Assembly: GCF_036689815.1 (NCBI RefSeq)
Contig: NZ_JBAHUR010000006.1
Location: 124,001 to 188,000 of the forward strand
DNA from: Magnetovibrio sp. PR-2
GTDB lineage: Bacteria; Pseudomonadota; Alphaproteobacteria; Rhodospirillales; Magnetovibrionaceae
DNA: 64,000 nt
Reading direction: 5' to 3'
The position numbers and the translations under genes were made by a program. How positions within the stretch are numbered: the stretch's first letter is position 1; each line of letters opens with the position of its first letter. The notes under the pieces are model-generated. The model was given only the letters and a program-made list of their open reading frames with translations, did not search any database and was not told where the DNA came from. This document shows, one piece after another, positions 25,938 to 34,823 of this stretch.

Positions 25938-26855
25938 TCAGGCTTGTTCGCGTAGCAGCCCTATGAAATCGGTTGCTGCGACATTACCGACAGCACCGTC
26001 ATAAGAATAATAAGATATCTTTTTTAGGGGCAAGGTCGAAGCGTCAAGTTTTTCTGCATAACGATCATAGCGCTCTCCGACACGGCCTGTTTGAGCCATA
26101 AACTGAAACAACTTGTCCATGTGTTTGCCAAATTGAACAAACTCATATTCTGTATGAATTGTCATGGCGACATAATTTCCGCGGCTGTCAATCTGTCGCT
26201 TGAGATAATCGAGAACTTTATCATGATTACCCTTATGGCGGACGACTAAGGGAAAGACGTTGTCAAGATTGGCGGGAACTTGGATGGTCGGTGAGACATA
26301 CTCACCAATTTTGACCCGACAAGGGCCTGTTCCAATGAAATCGGAAGCATAAGAAAAGTCCAAACCGTCTTGAACTCTCAGCATCGTTTCATTGCAACGC
26401 CACGCCGGAGAGCCGGTTCCTTTTGGCCTACCATTTAAGGCCGATGAGTATGTCTTGAGAGCCAGATCCAGCTGCTCTTTGTATTGTTCCGGTGAAAGTG
26501 TATAGGCGTTATCTGAGATAAAAGCATGATCATAGCCATGAAGGGCAACCTCATGCCCATGCGCGATGATTTTTTGCAGAACTTCAGGGGCGCCACCACC
26601 AATTTCGCAGCTACGATCCTGGCTGTTATCAAGCAAATTATAGGTCTGCCAAGGCTTCATATAATAGACTTGCTTCCAAAAAGCGGGTTTTAAAGCCCGC
26701 TTCAGGCCAGCTGAGACAATATTGTTCGGCCCCATTGGAACGAAAAAAGATGCCTTGAAACCGTATTTTTCAAAAAGCTCTAGGTAAAAGTCAACGCCGT
26801 TGCGAATGCCTTCAATGGAATCAACATCGATGCGGATCAGAACAGGTCTAGTCAC
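25938..26855 (-). CDS. ArnD-like polysaccharide deacetylase
   Basis: A 305-residue NodB-type deacetylase. RIDVDSIEGIRNGV at residues 8-21 and KASFFVPMGPNN match ArnD, the deformylase acting on undecaprenyl-phosphate 4-formamido-arabinose, and the H-x3-H type metal motif appears in ALHGYDHAF. A final TIHTEYEF carries a catalytic-type His. There is no signal peptide, consistent with a cytoplasmic-face enzyme acting on a lipid-linked amino sugar. It lies between the radical SAM gene (41-bp gap) and the ACP. Deacylation of a lipid-linked amino sugar followed by re-acylation from the ACP would make sense but is inference. Confidence 0.8.
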   Translation of the reverse strand: MTRPVLIRIDVDSIEGIRNGVDFYLELFEKYGFKASFFVPMGPNNIVSAGLKRALKPAFWKQVYYMKPWQTYNLLDNSQDRSCEIGGGAPEVLQKIIAHGHEVALHGYDHAFISDNAYTLSPEQYKEQLDLALKTYSSALNGRPKGTGSPAWRCNETMLRVQDGLDFSYASDFIGTGPCRVKIGEYVSPTIQVPANLDNVFPLVVRHKGNHDKVLDYLKRQIDSRGNYVAMTIHTEYEFVQFGKHMDKLFQFMAQTGRVGERYDRYAEKLDASTLPLKKISYYSYDGAVGNVAATDFIGLLREQA

Positions 26856-26896
26856 AGAAGATTAAAGCCATTTTCTAGAGTTTTATAAAAGATAGC

Positions 26897-28591
26897 CTAC
26901 TCTGCCGCAGAAATTTCGCGGCGACCGCTATCTTCTTCTGGAACATAATCCTTCAGCGTGGCGTTTGCGTCAATAAGACCTTTCTCGATCTTATCGCTTG
27001 GGGCACCGATGGGACGCGTGTTCGTGATTGTATATTCAGATAAAGGCTTGATGGTTTTGCCCTCGATCACAGGGCCTTCGTATTTAACACCGCCCTTGAA
27101 GACAATTTTGTTAAACCACTTGAAGTATGTTCCCATCACGTGACGAGACACCGGATCCCAGTGAATGACGGTCAAAAACAGGTCAATCAAAAACAAGGTA
27201 ATTGTTTTCGGGAAGTAAGCGAAAATTTTGAAGATCTTCGTTCTTAAGATGAAAAAACGCATCCATTTTGGCAGTGCTGGCATAATGCGGTAGAAAATGG
27301 CATATGAACGGAACAACTTCTTCAGATCCGGGCGGTTGGTAATGCCATAATCGTAGTAATATGCGGAATACCCCGCATTGATACGTTCTTCGTCTTCTTC
27401 TGTAATCAGTCCCCATTCAATGGCTTGTTTCACCATCGGCGTTTTCGGATAGACCGTCAGAAAAAAGGTGTTGACCTTGTTGATCATGTCGCATTTTGAA
27501 TATTCAACTGCTGCATTGTAGAGATATTCAGCTTTCAATTCATTGGGCAAACCAAAGATGTGGTCGCAAGAGTACTTAACCTTGTGCCTATCAAGATTGT
27601 CAAAGCAAGCCCGAATTTGTTCATTGGTTTCAGGTCGACGCAACAGCTTTTGGCGGTTCTTTTCGTCCATGGACTGAATGCCCAACTGCACGCGGTAACA
27701 ACCACTTTCGCTCAGCAAGCGAGCCGTTTCGTCGGAGCACACCATGGGGTGGCCCATGCAGATGTAGGGGACCCCGACATGCTCGGCATACTTTGGTGCG
27801 AACTCGCGGAACCATTTTTTATTCGAAAAGAGAATGTTATCTTCAAAGTCGAAGAGGCGCACATTGTACTTTTCTTTGGCTTTCACAAGCTCGTCAATGA
27901 TGAGGTCGACACTTCGGCGACGCGGGTCGCGGGTGTCGTTGAACAGCTCATAAAAAGCTTGTGAACAGAATGTGCAGCTGACAATGCATCCCTTGGATGA
28001 CAGCGTGTAGTAGCGGTTGCGCACGACAATGTCGTCTTCGAACAGGGCAATATCGTTCGGGGGGATTTCATCCATGTCCTGCAGGGGGCGTACCGGATTG
28101 TAGAGATACCCGCCATCCTTTTTAAAGACAAGGTTGGGAATCGAGTGATCGATTTCACCACGGTCCATTGCGTTGCAAAGCTCAACCATCGGCTGCTCAC
28201 CCTCACCGCAACAGACGATGTCCACCCATGGGGTTGAGAGCGGTGTTTCGGGGCAATTCGTGGCAAACAGCCCGCCGAACACAATCGGAACGTCAAGTTG
28301 CTTTTTAACCCCTTCGGCAATGGCGATGGCCCATTGGTAGGTGTCGGAAATCACGCCGATCGCTACGAGATCCGGCTGCATGTCGACGATTTTTTGAACC
28401 ACCTTCTCGCGCTGACTGAACAGGCTCGCCAGTTGCTTCATGGGGAAGCTTTCACCAACAAAGTAAAGATGTTCATCAAAAAGCGCAGGATCGAAAGCCA
28501 TGGCTGTTTCGTGTCCGGCTTGTTTTAGGGCCGCAGATACGGCGGCCGTACCCATGTTCATTTCCCCCATTGCGGACAAAACAACTTTCAC
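26897..28591 (-). CDS. B12-binding-domain radical SAM protein
   Basis: This 564-residue protein combines an N-terminal cobalamin-binding Rossmann domain (residues 1-150, with VFGGLFATNCPE and CCGEGE) and a radical SAM barrel whose cluster motif SSKGCIVSCTFC gives C202, C206 and C209. RVQLGIQSMDE and DHIFGLP are later barrel strands. Residues about 440-475 form a hydrophobic stretch (FFILRTKIFKIFAYFPK...) suggesting membrane contact and thus a lipid-linked substrate. Start is GTG 28591 with AAGGA about 10 bases upstream. It is the first gene of the five-gene minus-strand run. The reaction (methylation, rearrangement or other) cannot be assigned. Confidence 0.85.
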   Translation of the reverse strand: MKVVLSAMGEMNMGTAAVSAALKQAGHETAMAFDPALFDEHLYFVGESFPMKQLASLFSQREKVVQKIVDMQPDLVAIGVISDTYQWAIAIAEGVKKQLDVPIVFGGLFATNCPETPLSTPWVDIVCCGEGEQPMVELCNAMDRGEIDHSIPNLVFKKDGGYLYNPVRPLQDMDEIPPNDIALFEDDIVVRNRYYTLSSKGCIVSCTFCSQAFYELFNDTRDPRRRSVDLIIDELVKAKEKYNVRLFDFEDNILFSNKKWFREFAPKYAEHVGVPYICMGHPMVCSDETARLLSESGCYRVQLGIQSMDEKNRQKLLRRPETNEQIRACFDNLDRHKVKYSCDHIFGLPNELKAEYLYNAAVEYSKCDMINKVNTFFLTVYPKTPMVKQAIEWGLITEEDEERINAGYSAYYYDYGITNRPDLKKLFRSYAIFYRIMPALPKWMRFFILRTKIFKIFAYFPKTITLFLIDLFLTVIHWDPVSRHVMGTYFKWFNKIVFKGGVKYEGPVIEGKTIKPLSEYTITNTRPIGAPSDKIEKGLIDANATLKDYVPEEDSGRREISAAE

Positions 28592-29202
28592 GACTTCTTA
28601 TCCTTACTTTGACGGGGGGAGAGAGAGGGATTCAAGTGTTTGCAACTTGCCTGATTATAAACAAATAAGAATCTCAAGAGAGCAGGCTCACCTAGAAAAC
28701 GTGCCATATTGATCTACATTTTGCAGTCGATCTGCCTTCGTGCATAGTGAGTTCTTATACATGATATAAGTTGTTCCTGAATACCTGCAAGCTGATTTTG
28801 AAAGGATGATATTGAAATAGCCGTAAAATTAAACACGATATAAAGTAAGGTTATAACCTGAATTTCGGGCCGCCAGGTTGATCAAGTGACCATCATTGGA
28901 CAAACTCGAATTCAAATGAGGTGTCGCGTTTTATGTTCGCGACGGACTTTTGTTGATGGTATAGCTTAAGTGATTGGGCTTAAAGTTATTTTCTGAAAAA
29001 AGTCTCGCCCGGCCCGCCATCAGAACGTTTAAGAGTGAAAGGCTTCTCAATCACCCCCACCTTGCGCGATTGTGGCAATTGAGACAGCCGTTCTAAGAGT
29101 TGACCTACCCCCCCATAAACTGGTCCATTTTGAGTGTGAATATTCTTGTTTATGATGGGCAGCCCGTCAAAATATGTCGTATTTTTTATGTGAGTGGGAA
29201 CA
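28592..29202. other. Divergent intergenic region, AT-rich, no gene
   Basis: About 610 bases separate the minus-strand radical SAM run from galE. All frames are short and broken. A minus-strand TATAAT lies at 28654-28659, about 62 bases before the radical SAM start. A segment at 29101-29127 (TGACCTACCCCCCC followed by ATAAACTGGTCCA) resembles terminal inverted repeats of IS3-type elements, but no partner end or transposase is present. The galE promoter must lie in the right part; AT-rich stretches are present but no convincing box pair. Confidence 0.45.
28654..28659 (-). promoter_or_regulatory. Candidate -10 box for the minus-strand radical SAM run
   Basis: Reading the minus strand, a perfect TATAAT occurs in TTTGTTTATAATCAGG, placing a start of transcription near 28647 and a leader of about 56 bases before the GTG at 28591. 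No good -35 box is seen at 16-18 bases upstream, so the site is only a candidate. Confidence 0.35.
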
Positions 29203-30186
29203 ATGCCTGAAAAAAGAATTCTCGTTACGGGAGGTGCCGGATATGTCGGATCGCATGCCTGCAAGGCTCTGGCGGCGGCAGGATTTACGCCGATCAGTTT
29301 CGATAACCTCTCAAATGGGCATGAGTGGGCGGTAAAGTGGGGCCCCTTGGTCCGCGGGGACATTCTCAATCCCGAAGATCTCGACGCGGTCATTGGCGAA
29401 TATTCCCCTCTCGCGGTGATGCATTTTGCGGCGCTCATCGAAGTTGGTGAATCTGTTAAGTATCCAGAGCGTTTCTACCGTTCAAACGTGACGGGTGCTT
29501 TGAATGTTTTGGAAGCTATGCATCGCCACAGTCTCAAAAAGTTCGTTTTTTCAAGTACCTGTGCCGTTCATGGCGACGTTGGCGACCAGGCGATTGTCGA
29601 AAACTCACCGATCTCACCGATCAGTCCGTATGCCAAGACAAAAGCGTATGTGGAAAGTCTGATGGCGGACTTTTCGGCGGCCCACGGTTTGAACGGTACG
29701 GCCTTGCGCTATTTTAATGCATCAGGGGCTGATGGCGATGGCGAGATCGGCGAGGCCCACGATCCCGAAAGCCATTTGATCCCAATCGCTTGCCAAGCGG
29801 CTTTGGGACAGCGCGAAGGCATGTACATTTTCGGCGAAGATTACGACACGCCGGATGGCACCTGTGTGCGCGATTATATCCACGTCACCGATCTGGCAGA
29901 TGCCCATGTCAAAGCTTTGGTGCGGCTTTTGGAAGGGCAAAACGGGATAGATGCGTTTTGCCTTGGCGGTGGTGTGGGGTCCAGTGTACGACAGGTTCTG
30001 GACACGGTAAAAGAGGTGTCCGGCGTGGATTTCCCCGTCAAAATGGAGGCCCGCCGCCCGGGCGATGCGCCGCGTCTGGTCGCTGATTTGACCAAAGCCA
30101 AAACCGTTTTGGGGTGGACGCCGAAGCAGAGCGATCTGCACAGCGTCGTTCAAACCGCATGGAATTGGCACAAAGAGCGGGCATAA
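29203..30186 (+). CDS. galE: UDP-glucose 4-epimerase
   Basis: A 327-residue extended SDR. VTGGAGYVGSHACKAL is the NAD loop, SSTCAVHGD holds the active-site Ser/Thr, and YAKTKAYVE supplies the catalytic Tyr-Lys; ALRYFNASGAD and CVRDYIHVTDLADAH are strong GalE signatures. It interconverts UDP-glucose and UDP-galactose (or the N-acetyl forms) for polysaccharide synthesis. ATG 29203 is chosen over GTG 29194. It is separated from the CDP-sugar operon by 122 bp and may be transcribed with it. Confidence 0.92.
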   Translation: MPEKRILVTGGAGYVGSHACKALAAAGFTPISFDNLSNGHEWAVKWGPLVRGDILNPEDLDAVIGEYSPLAVMHFAALIEVGESVKYPERFYRSNVTGALNVLEAMHRHSLKKFVFSSTCAVHGDVGDQAIVENSPISPISPYAKTKAYVESLMADFSAAHGLNGTALRYFNASGADGDGEIGEAHDPESHLIPIACQAALGQREGMYIFGEDYDTPDGTCVRDYIHVTDLADAHVKALVRLLEGQNGIDAFCLGGGVGSSVRQVLDTVKEVSGVDFPVKMEARRPGDAPRLVADLTKAKTVLGWTPKQSDLHSVVQTAWNWHKERA

Positions 30187-30308
30187 CTGCCGAATTTAGC
30201 TGTTGTTCGGCTTGTGGTGGGAGGCGGAGTTCGCTAAAAGAAACCCATAGATTCGAAGGCTTTTCACCGTCTGAGGGTCATGCCTGATATTTAGTTTTGG
30301 AGCCGATC

Positions 30309-31082
30309 ATGAAAGTCGTTCTGCTTGCCGGTGGATTGGGGACGCGCATTGCCGAAGAATCCGATCTCAGACCCAAGCCCATGGTGGAAATCGGCGGTAT
30401 GCCGATCCTGTGGCACATCATGAAGATGTACGCCTCTCACGGCCTCAACGAATTTGTCGTGTGCCTTGGCTACAAGGGCTACATGGTCAAAGAATATTTC
30501 GCCAACTACGTTCTGCATCGCTCCGACGTGACGATGGATCTGGCGAAAAATCAAATCACCTATCACTCCACGCAAGCCGAAGACTGGAAAGTCACCTTGG
30601 TCGACACCGGTGCCGATACCATGACCGGTGGCCGCGTCAAGCGTGTGGCGCCCTACTTGGATAAGGGGGAGCCCTTTTGCATGACCTATGGCGACGGTCT
30701 CTCGGACGTGGATATTTCTAAGCTGATCGATTTTCATAAAACCCAAGGCCGTGAAGCCACGGTGACCGTGGTTCGCCCGTCTGGCCGTTTCGGCGCGACC
30801 AAGTTGGACGGCGACCGGGTGAGTGAGTTTGTCGAAAAGCCTGCCGGTGAGGGCGATTTTATCAACGGCGGCTTTTTTGTTTTGGAGCCGAGCGTTCTCG
30901 ACCGCATTGCCGGCGACGATACCATTTGGGAGCGCGCACCCCTGGAAGGTCTAACCGGGGACGGCCAACTGTCCGCCTTCCAACACGATGGCTTTTGGCA
31001 GCCCATGGATACGTTGCGTGAAAAACGCATGCTCGAAGATTTATGGGCTTCGGGCGATGCGCCCTGGAAGACCTGGGGCTGA
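30309..31082 (+). CDS. rfbF: Glucose-1-phosphate cytidylyltransferase
   Basis: A 257-residue nucleotidyltransferase of the RfbF/DdhA type: VLLAGGLGTRIAEES at the N-terminus, LRPKPMVEIGGMPILWH, MTYGDGLSDVD with the metal-binding Asp, and the late FWQPMDTLREK that is diagnostic of the cytidylyltransferases. It makes CDP-glucose from CTP and glucose-1-phosphate, the entry step for the dehydratase encoded at 32003. A TTG four codons upstream is in frame, but the ATG at 30309 is the normal family start. It opens a tightly packed run of six genes. Confidence 0.92.
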   Translation: MKVVLLAGGLGTRIAEESDLRPKPMVEIGGMPILWHIMKMYASHGLNEFVVCLGYKGYMVKEYFANYVLHRSDVTMDLAKNQITYHSTQAEDWKVTLVDTGADTMTGGRVKRVAPYLDKGEPFCMTYGDGLSDVDISKLIDFHKTQGREATVTVVRPSGRFGATKLDGDRVSEFVEKPAGEGDFINGGFFVLEPSVLDRIAGDDTIWERAPLEGLTGDGQLSAFQHDGFWQPMDTLREKRMLEDLWASGDAPWKTWG

Positions 31083-31085
31083 TGC

Positions 31086-32006
31086 ATGGTGGGTTTGGAT
31101 GAGGCCTGGGCGCGCACGACGACCATTGTCGTGACACACCATTCCAGCGCGGTGATCGGACCGTGCTTGGATAGCGTCTCGCGTTCGGCGCGCATCATTG
31201 TGATCGACAACGAAAGCACCGACGACACCTTAGACATCGTGCGCGCACGCACGCCGCAGGCGGAAATCATTCAAAACAAAATCGGTGTCGGGTACGGCAA
31301 TGCGGCCAGCCAGGGGTTGGCGCTGGTCGAAACCGAATACGCCTTGTTGATGAACCCGGATGCAGAGTTCATCGGCGATGCCTATGGCAATTTAGTGGCC
31401 GAAGCCGATGCGCACCCCGATGCCGGGTTGTTGTCACCGTTGCTGTTGGGCACGGATGGCGATTATGATCGGGCGTGGAACGGGCCGCTGTTTTTGCGTG
31501 ACCAAATGCCTAGCGACCGGTCCAACGAACCCAAGCCCGAAGGCTCGTTTTGCACTTGGGTGGTATCGGGTGCCGTGAACTTGGTGCGCATGTCGGCGGT
31601 CAATCAAGTTGGCTATTTCGACGATGCGATTTTCCTCTATCACGAAGACGACGACATTTGTCATCGACTGAAGGACGCGGGCCATAACATTGTGGTCGTC
31701 GCGGGGGCTGAGTGCCGCCATATTGGCGGTGGCTCCATCGGCGCGGGCTGGGACAGGCACTGGGAAAAATTCTATAACATGTCTTGGTCGCGCTTATACT
31801 TTGAAGCCAAGTACAACGACTTGGCGGCGGCCAAGCGGTTAGGTTGGAAACAGATGCTGCGCTTCGGTCCCAAAGCTTTGCTGATCTTCCGCCCGCGCAA
31901 AGCCGTTCGGGACGCGGCACGCTTTTGCGGCGCGCTGGACTTCATGCGCGCCAAAGCCGTTTCCAAAACAACCAACCGTGCACGCCCGAAGGGGGCTGAA
32001 ATATGA
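31086..32006 (+). CDS. Glycosyltransferase family 2 (rhamnosyltransferase-like)
   Basis: A 306-residue GT-A enzyme with TTIVVTHHSSAVIG, IVIDNESTDDT, and LLMNPDAEF, which contains the metal-binding acidic residue. A later FLYHEDDDICHRL is the conserved acceptor/catalytic-base region of WbbL/RfbF-type rhamnosyltransferases. It is embedded in the CDP-sugar operon between cytidylyltransferase (3-bp gap) and dehydratase (4-bp overlap), so it is the best candidate for transferring the unusual CDP-activated sugar. Its C-terminus is basic and may lie on the membrane. Confidence 0.88.
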   Translation: MVGLDEAWARTTTIVVTHHSSAVIGPCLDSVSRSARIIVIDNESTDDTLDIVRARTPQAEIIQNKIGVGYGNAASQGLALVETEYALLMNPDAEFIGDAYGNLVAEADAHPDAGLLSPLLLGTDGDYDRAWNGPLFLRDQMPSDRSNEPKPEGSFCTWVVSGAVNLVRMSAVNQVGYFDDAIFLYHEDDDICHRLKDAGHNIVVVAGAECRHIGGGSIGAGWDRHWEKFYNMSWSRLYFEAKYNDLAAAKRLGWKQMLRFGPKALLIFRPRKAVRDAARFCGALDFMRAKAVSKTTNRARPKGAEI

Positions 32007-33067
32007 GCATTTCCATCACGCCTGACTTTTGGAAGGGCAAGCGCGTTTTGCTGACGGGGCACACCGGGTTTAAGGGCACCTGGATGGCGTTGTGGCTGCA
32101 AAATTTGGGCGCTGAAGTTTTTGGTTTTGGCTTGGAACCCGACAGTGATCCCAGCTTGTTTGACATGCTCGCCCCCTGGGACGGGATTACGTCGATCATC
32201 GGCGATGTGCGCGATGGGGATGCCATTAAAAAAGCGGTCAAAGACGCGGACCCGCAAATCGTTATTCACATGGCGGCCCAGGCCTTGGTGCGCCGCTCTT
32301 ATCGTGAGCCGGTGGATACCATCACGTCCAACATCGTCGGCACCGTCAACATGATGGAGGCCTTGCGCGACGCTGAAAACTTAGACGTTGCGTTGATTAT
32401 TACATCCGACAAAGTTTATCAAAACACCGACGACGGCTTGGCCTTCGCTGAGGATGCCCCACTGGGCGGGGACGATCCGTACTCGGCGTCGAAAGCTTGC
32501 CAAGAAATCGTCACCCAGTCGTGGGCGAAAAGTTATTTTGGCGATCGCGACGTGGTGATCGCCACCGCGCGTGCGGGCAATGTCATTGGTGGGGGCGACT
32601 TTTCCGAAGACCGTCTCATTTGTGATATCTACCGGGCTTTGGCCAGCGGCGAGAAGCTGGTCTTGCGCAGCCCCGACGCCACGCGGCCCTGGCAGCATGT
32701 GCTGGATTTGGACGCGGGTTATTTAATGTACATCGAACGCTTGGCCAAACGGCAGGTAGACACACCCTTGGCGATGAATTTCGGCCCAGCCCCCGGGCCC
32801 AGCTACACCGTCGGCGCGATTACCGAAAAAATGATGGCAGCCCTGGGCCAAGACATGGACCCGGACATCAAGCCGTCGAAGCTGAAGGAAAAGACGCTGT
32901 TGTCCGTGGACGCCAAACAGGCGCGCGAGGTGTTGGGCTGGGAAGCGAAACTGGATGTCGATGCGACGGTGAAATTCACAGCGGATTGGTACGGCGCTTT
33001 TATGAACGGGGCGGATGCCAAAGAACTCACGGCGCGTCAATTGGAAGAGTACGGAGCATTTGAATGA
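32003..33067 (+). CDS. rfbG: CDP-glucose 4,6-dehydratase
   Basis: A 354-residue extended SDR: VLLTGHTGFKGTWMALWL as cofactor loop, a form typical of CDP-glucose 4,6-dehydratases, VIHMAAQALVRRSY, active-site region TSDKVYQN and YSASKACQE with the catalytic Tyr-Lys. It converts CDP-glucose to CDP-4-keto-6-deoxyglucose. The gene overlaps the glycosyltransferase and the C-methyltransferase by 4 bp each. No 3-dehydrase (RfbH/E1) follows, so the 3,6-dideoxy route is not encoded here. Confidence 0.93.
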   Translation: MSISITPDFWKGKRVLLTGHTGFKGTWMALWLQNLGAEVFGFGLEPDSDPSLFDMLAPWDGITSIIGDVRDGDAIKKAVKDADPQIVIHMAAQALVRRSYREPVDTITSNIVGTVNMMEALRDAENLDVALIITSDKVYQNTDDGLAFAEDAPLGGDDPYSASKACQEIVTQSWAKSYFGDRDVVIATARAGNVIGGGDFSEDRLICDIYRALASGEKLVLRSPDATRPWQHVLDLDAGYLMYIERLAKRQVDTPLAMNFGPAPGPSYTVGAITEKMMAALGQDMDPDIKPSKLKEKTLLSVDAKQAREVLGWEAKLDVDATVKFTADWYGAFMNGADAKELTARQLEEYGAFE

Positions 33068-34287
33068 GCACTTGTCGCTTTTGTGGTGCGGACATTTCTT
33101 TGGACCTGGTGGACCTGGGCGAACAGCCGCCGTCCAACAGCTATCTGAAGTCTGGCGATGCACCTGAAAAGGCTTTCCCGCTGCGCACGGTTGTGTGTGA
33201 AGACTGTTATCTGGTGCAGTTGGCCGACGAAGTCCCACCCGGTGAAATCTTCAACGCTGACTATGCATATTATTCTTCCTTTTCAGTCAGCTGGGTGGCA
33301 CACGCCAAGGCCTATGCTGCAGATATGATCAAACGCTTCCAACTGGGGGCGAACAGCAAAGTGGTCGAGATCGCCAGCAACGACGGCTATTTGCTGCAGC
33401 ACTTCGTGGGCGCAGGCGTCCCGGTTCTGGGGGTTGATCCGGCTGCGGGCTGCGCTGCGGCGGCGAAGGAAAAAGGCGTCGAAACCGAGGTCGCCTTTTT
33501 TAATGCTGAGACGGCAACGCGTCTCAAAGCGGCCGGCCACAGCGCGGATTTGATGGCCGCCAACAATGTCTTGGCCCACGTGCCCGACATCCGCAGCTTC
33601 GTCGAAGGTTTTGCCGTTTTGTTGAAAGACGACGGTGTGGTGACGTTTGAGTATCCGCATCTGTTGAACCTGCTCAATTTGGTGCAGTTCGACACCATCT
33701 ATCACGAACACTATTCGTACCTGTCTTTGTTGGCGGTGGAACGGATCTTTAGCGAATGCGGACTTCGGGCCTTTGACGTGCAAGAGCTGACGACCCATGG
33801 CGGATCTTTGCGCGTGTTTGCGTGTAAAAAAGCGTGCACCCAATACCCTGATCAGCCCGAGCTGACGGCGATGCGGCTCAAAGAAAAAACGGCAGGCCTG
33901 GACTCGCGCCTCGCCTATCAGGGCTTCCAAGCCAAGTGTGAAGCAGTGCGTGAAGGATTGCTGTCGTTTTTGGCGGATGCCCGTGACAACTCTAAAACGG
34001 TTGTTGGTTACGGCGCGGCGGCCAAGGGCAACACGCTGTTGAATTATGCTGGGGTCGACGCCGATCAAATTGATTTTGTGTGCGACGGGAACCCAGCCAA
34101 GCAAGGCACCTATTTACCGGGCTCGCGCATTCCGGTGCTTTCGCCCGATCACATTGAAACGGCAAAACCGGATTACGTTGTGATTTTGCCTTGGAACCTC
34201 AAAACGGAAATCGGTGAGCAGCTGTCATCCATACGCACTTGGGGTGGCCAGTTCGTTGTCGCCGTTCCACAAATCGAGGTGTGGTGA
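33064..34287 (+). CDS. NDP-hexose C-methyltransferase (TylC3/TcaB9-like)
   Basis: A 407-residue three-part protein. The N-terminal zinc site uses C4 and C7 (CRFCG) and C45 and C48 (CEDC). The middle SAM-binding domain has VEIASNDGYLLQHF, and YHEHYSYLSL (213-220) matches the catalytic Tyr/Glu-His cluster of TcaB9 and related C3-methyltransferases. The C-terminal domain has VVGYGAAAKGNTLLNY, typical of these enzymes. Family members add a methyl to C3 of a 4-keto-6-deoxy sugar; here the substrate would be CDP-linked. Position and tight coupling to the dehydratase and epimerase agree. Which carbon is methylated is inferred from homologues. Confidence 0.88.
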   Translation: MSTCRFCGADISLDLVDLGEQPPSNSYLKSGDAPEKAFPLRTVVCEDCYLVQLADEVPPGEIFNADYAYYSSFSVSWVAHAKAYAADMIKRFQLGANSKVVEIASNDGYLLQHFVGAGVPVLGVDPAAGCAAAAKEKGVETEVAFFNAETATRLKAAGHSADLMAANNVLAHVPDIRSFVEGFAVLLKDDGVVTFEYPHLLNLLNLVQFDTIYHEHYSYLSLLAVERIFSECGLRAFDVQELTTHGGSLRVFACKKACTQYPDQPELTAMRLKEKTAGLDSRLAYQGFQAKCEAVREGLLSFLADARDNSKTVVGYGAAAKGNTLLNYAGVDADQIDFVCDGNPAKQGTYLPGSRIPVLSPDHIETAKPDYVVILPWNLKTEIGEQLSSIRTWGGQFVVAVPQIEVW

Positions 34288-34823
34288 TGAAGATAACCCC
34301 GCTCAACATCCAAGGTGGCGCTTTGATAGAGATCGAGCGCTTGGGCGATGAGCGAGGATACTTCGCGCGCAGCTTTTGTGCGCAAGAGTTTGCAGACGTG
34401 GGTTTGAAACTGGATGTCGTGCAAAGCAACATTTCGCAAAACGCCCAGGCGGGCACCTTGCGCGGCATGCATTATCAAGCCGAACCCAAACCCGACCCTA
34501 AGTTGGTGAGCTGTATCCAAGGCGCGATCTTTGACGTCATCGTCGATATCCGTGTTGGGTCTGACAGTTATCTCGAGTGGTATGGTGAGGAGCTCAGCGC
34601 TGAGAACCGCAAAGCCTTGTTCGTGCCACCCGGCTGTGCGCATGGCTTCATCACACTCACCGACGATGCGGTGGTGCATTATCAAATGGGCGAAGTGTTT
34701 GTGCCCGAACTGGCCCGGGGTGTACGTTGGAACGACCCGGCTTTTGGCATCGACTGGCCGCGTGAGCTGGACGTGATTTCGGACCGGGACGCAAGCTATC
34801 CCGACGTGCAGGTGCTGACATGA
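34287..34823 (+). CDS. RmlC-like sugar 3- or 3,5-epimerase
   Basis: A 178-residue cupin of the RmlC family, with GTLRGMHYQ containing the catalytic His and VVHYQMGEVF carrying the catalytic Tyr; VPPGCAHGF is the conserved strand. It should epimerise C3 and/or C5 of the 4-keto sugar after C-methylation. The start ATG overlaps the stop of the methyltransferase (TGATG). In this operon the sugar is CDP-linked, whereas classical RmlC uses dTDP, so it is not labelled rfbC. Confidence 0.88.
   Translation: MKITPLNIQGGALIEIERLGDERGYFARSFCAQEFADVGLKLDVVQSNISQNAQAGTLRGMHYQAEPKPDPKLVSCIQGAIFDVIVDIRVGSDSYLEWYGEELSAENRKALFVPPGCAHGFITLTDDAVVHYQMGEVFVPELARGVRWNDPAFGIDWPRELDVISDRDASYPDVQVLT

Noticed and set aside
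10760-28591. Exosortase/PEP-CTERM polysaccharide system, which also combines ACP, acyl ligase, AsnB-like amidotransferase and deacetylase
   Set aside because: No exosortase, PEP-CTERM protein, EpsH or PrsT/PrsK-like gene is in the window, and WbpB/D/E/I are not part of that system.
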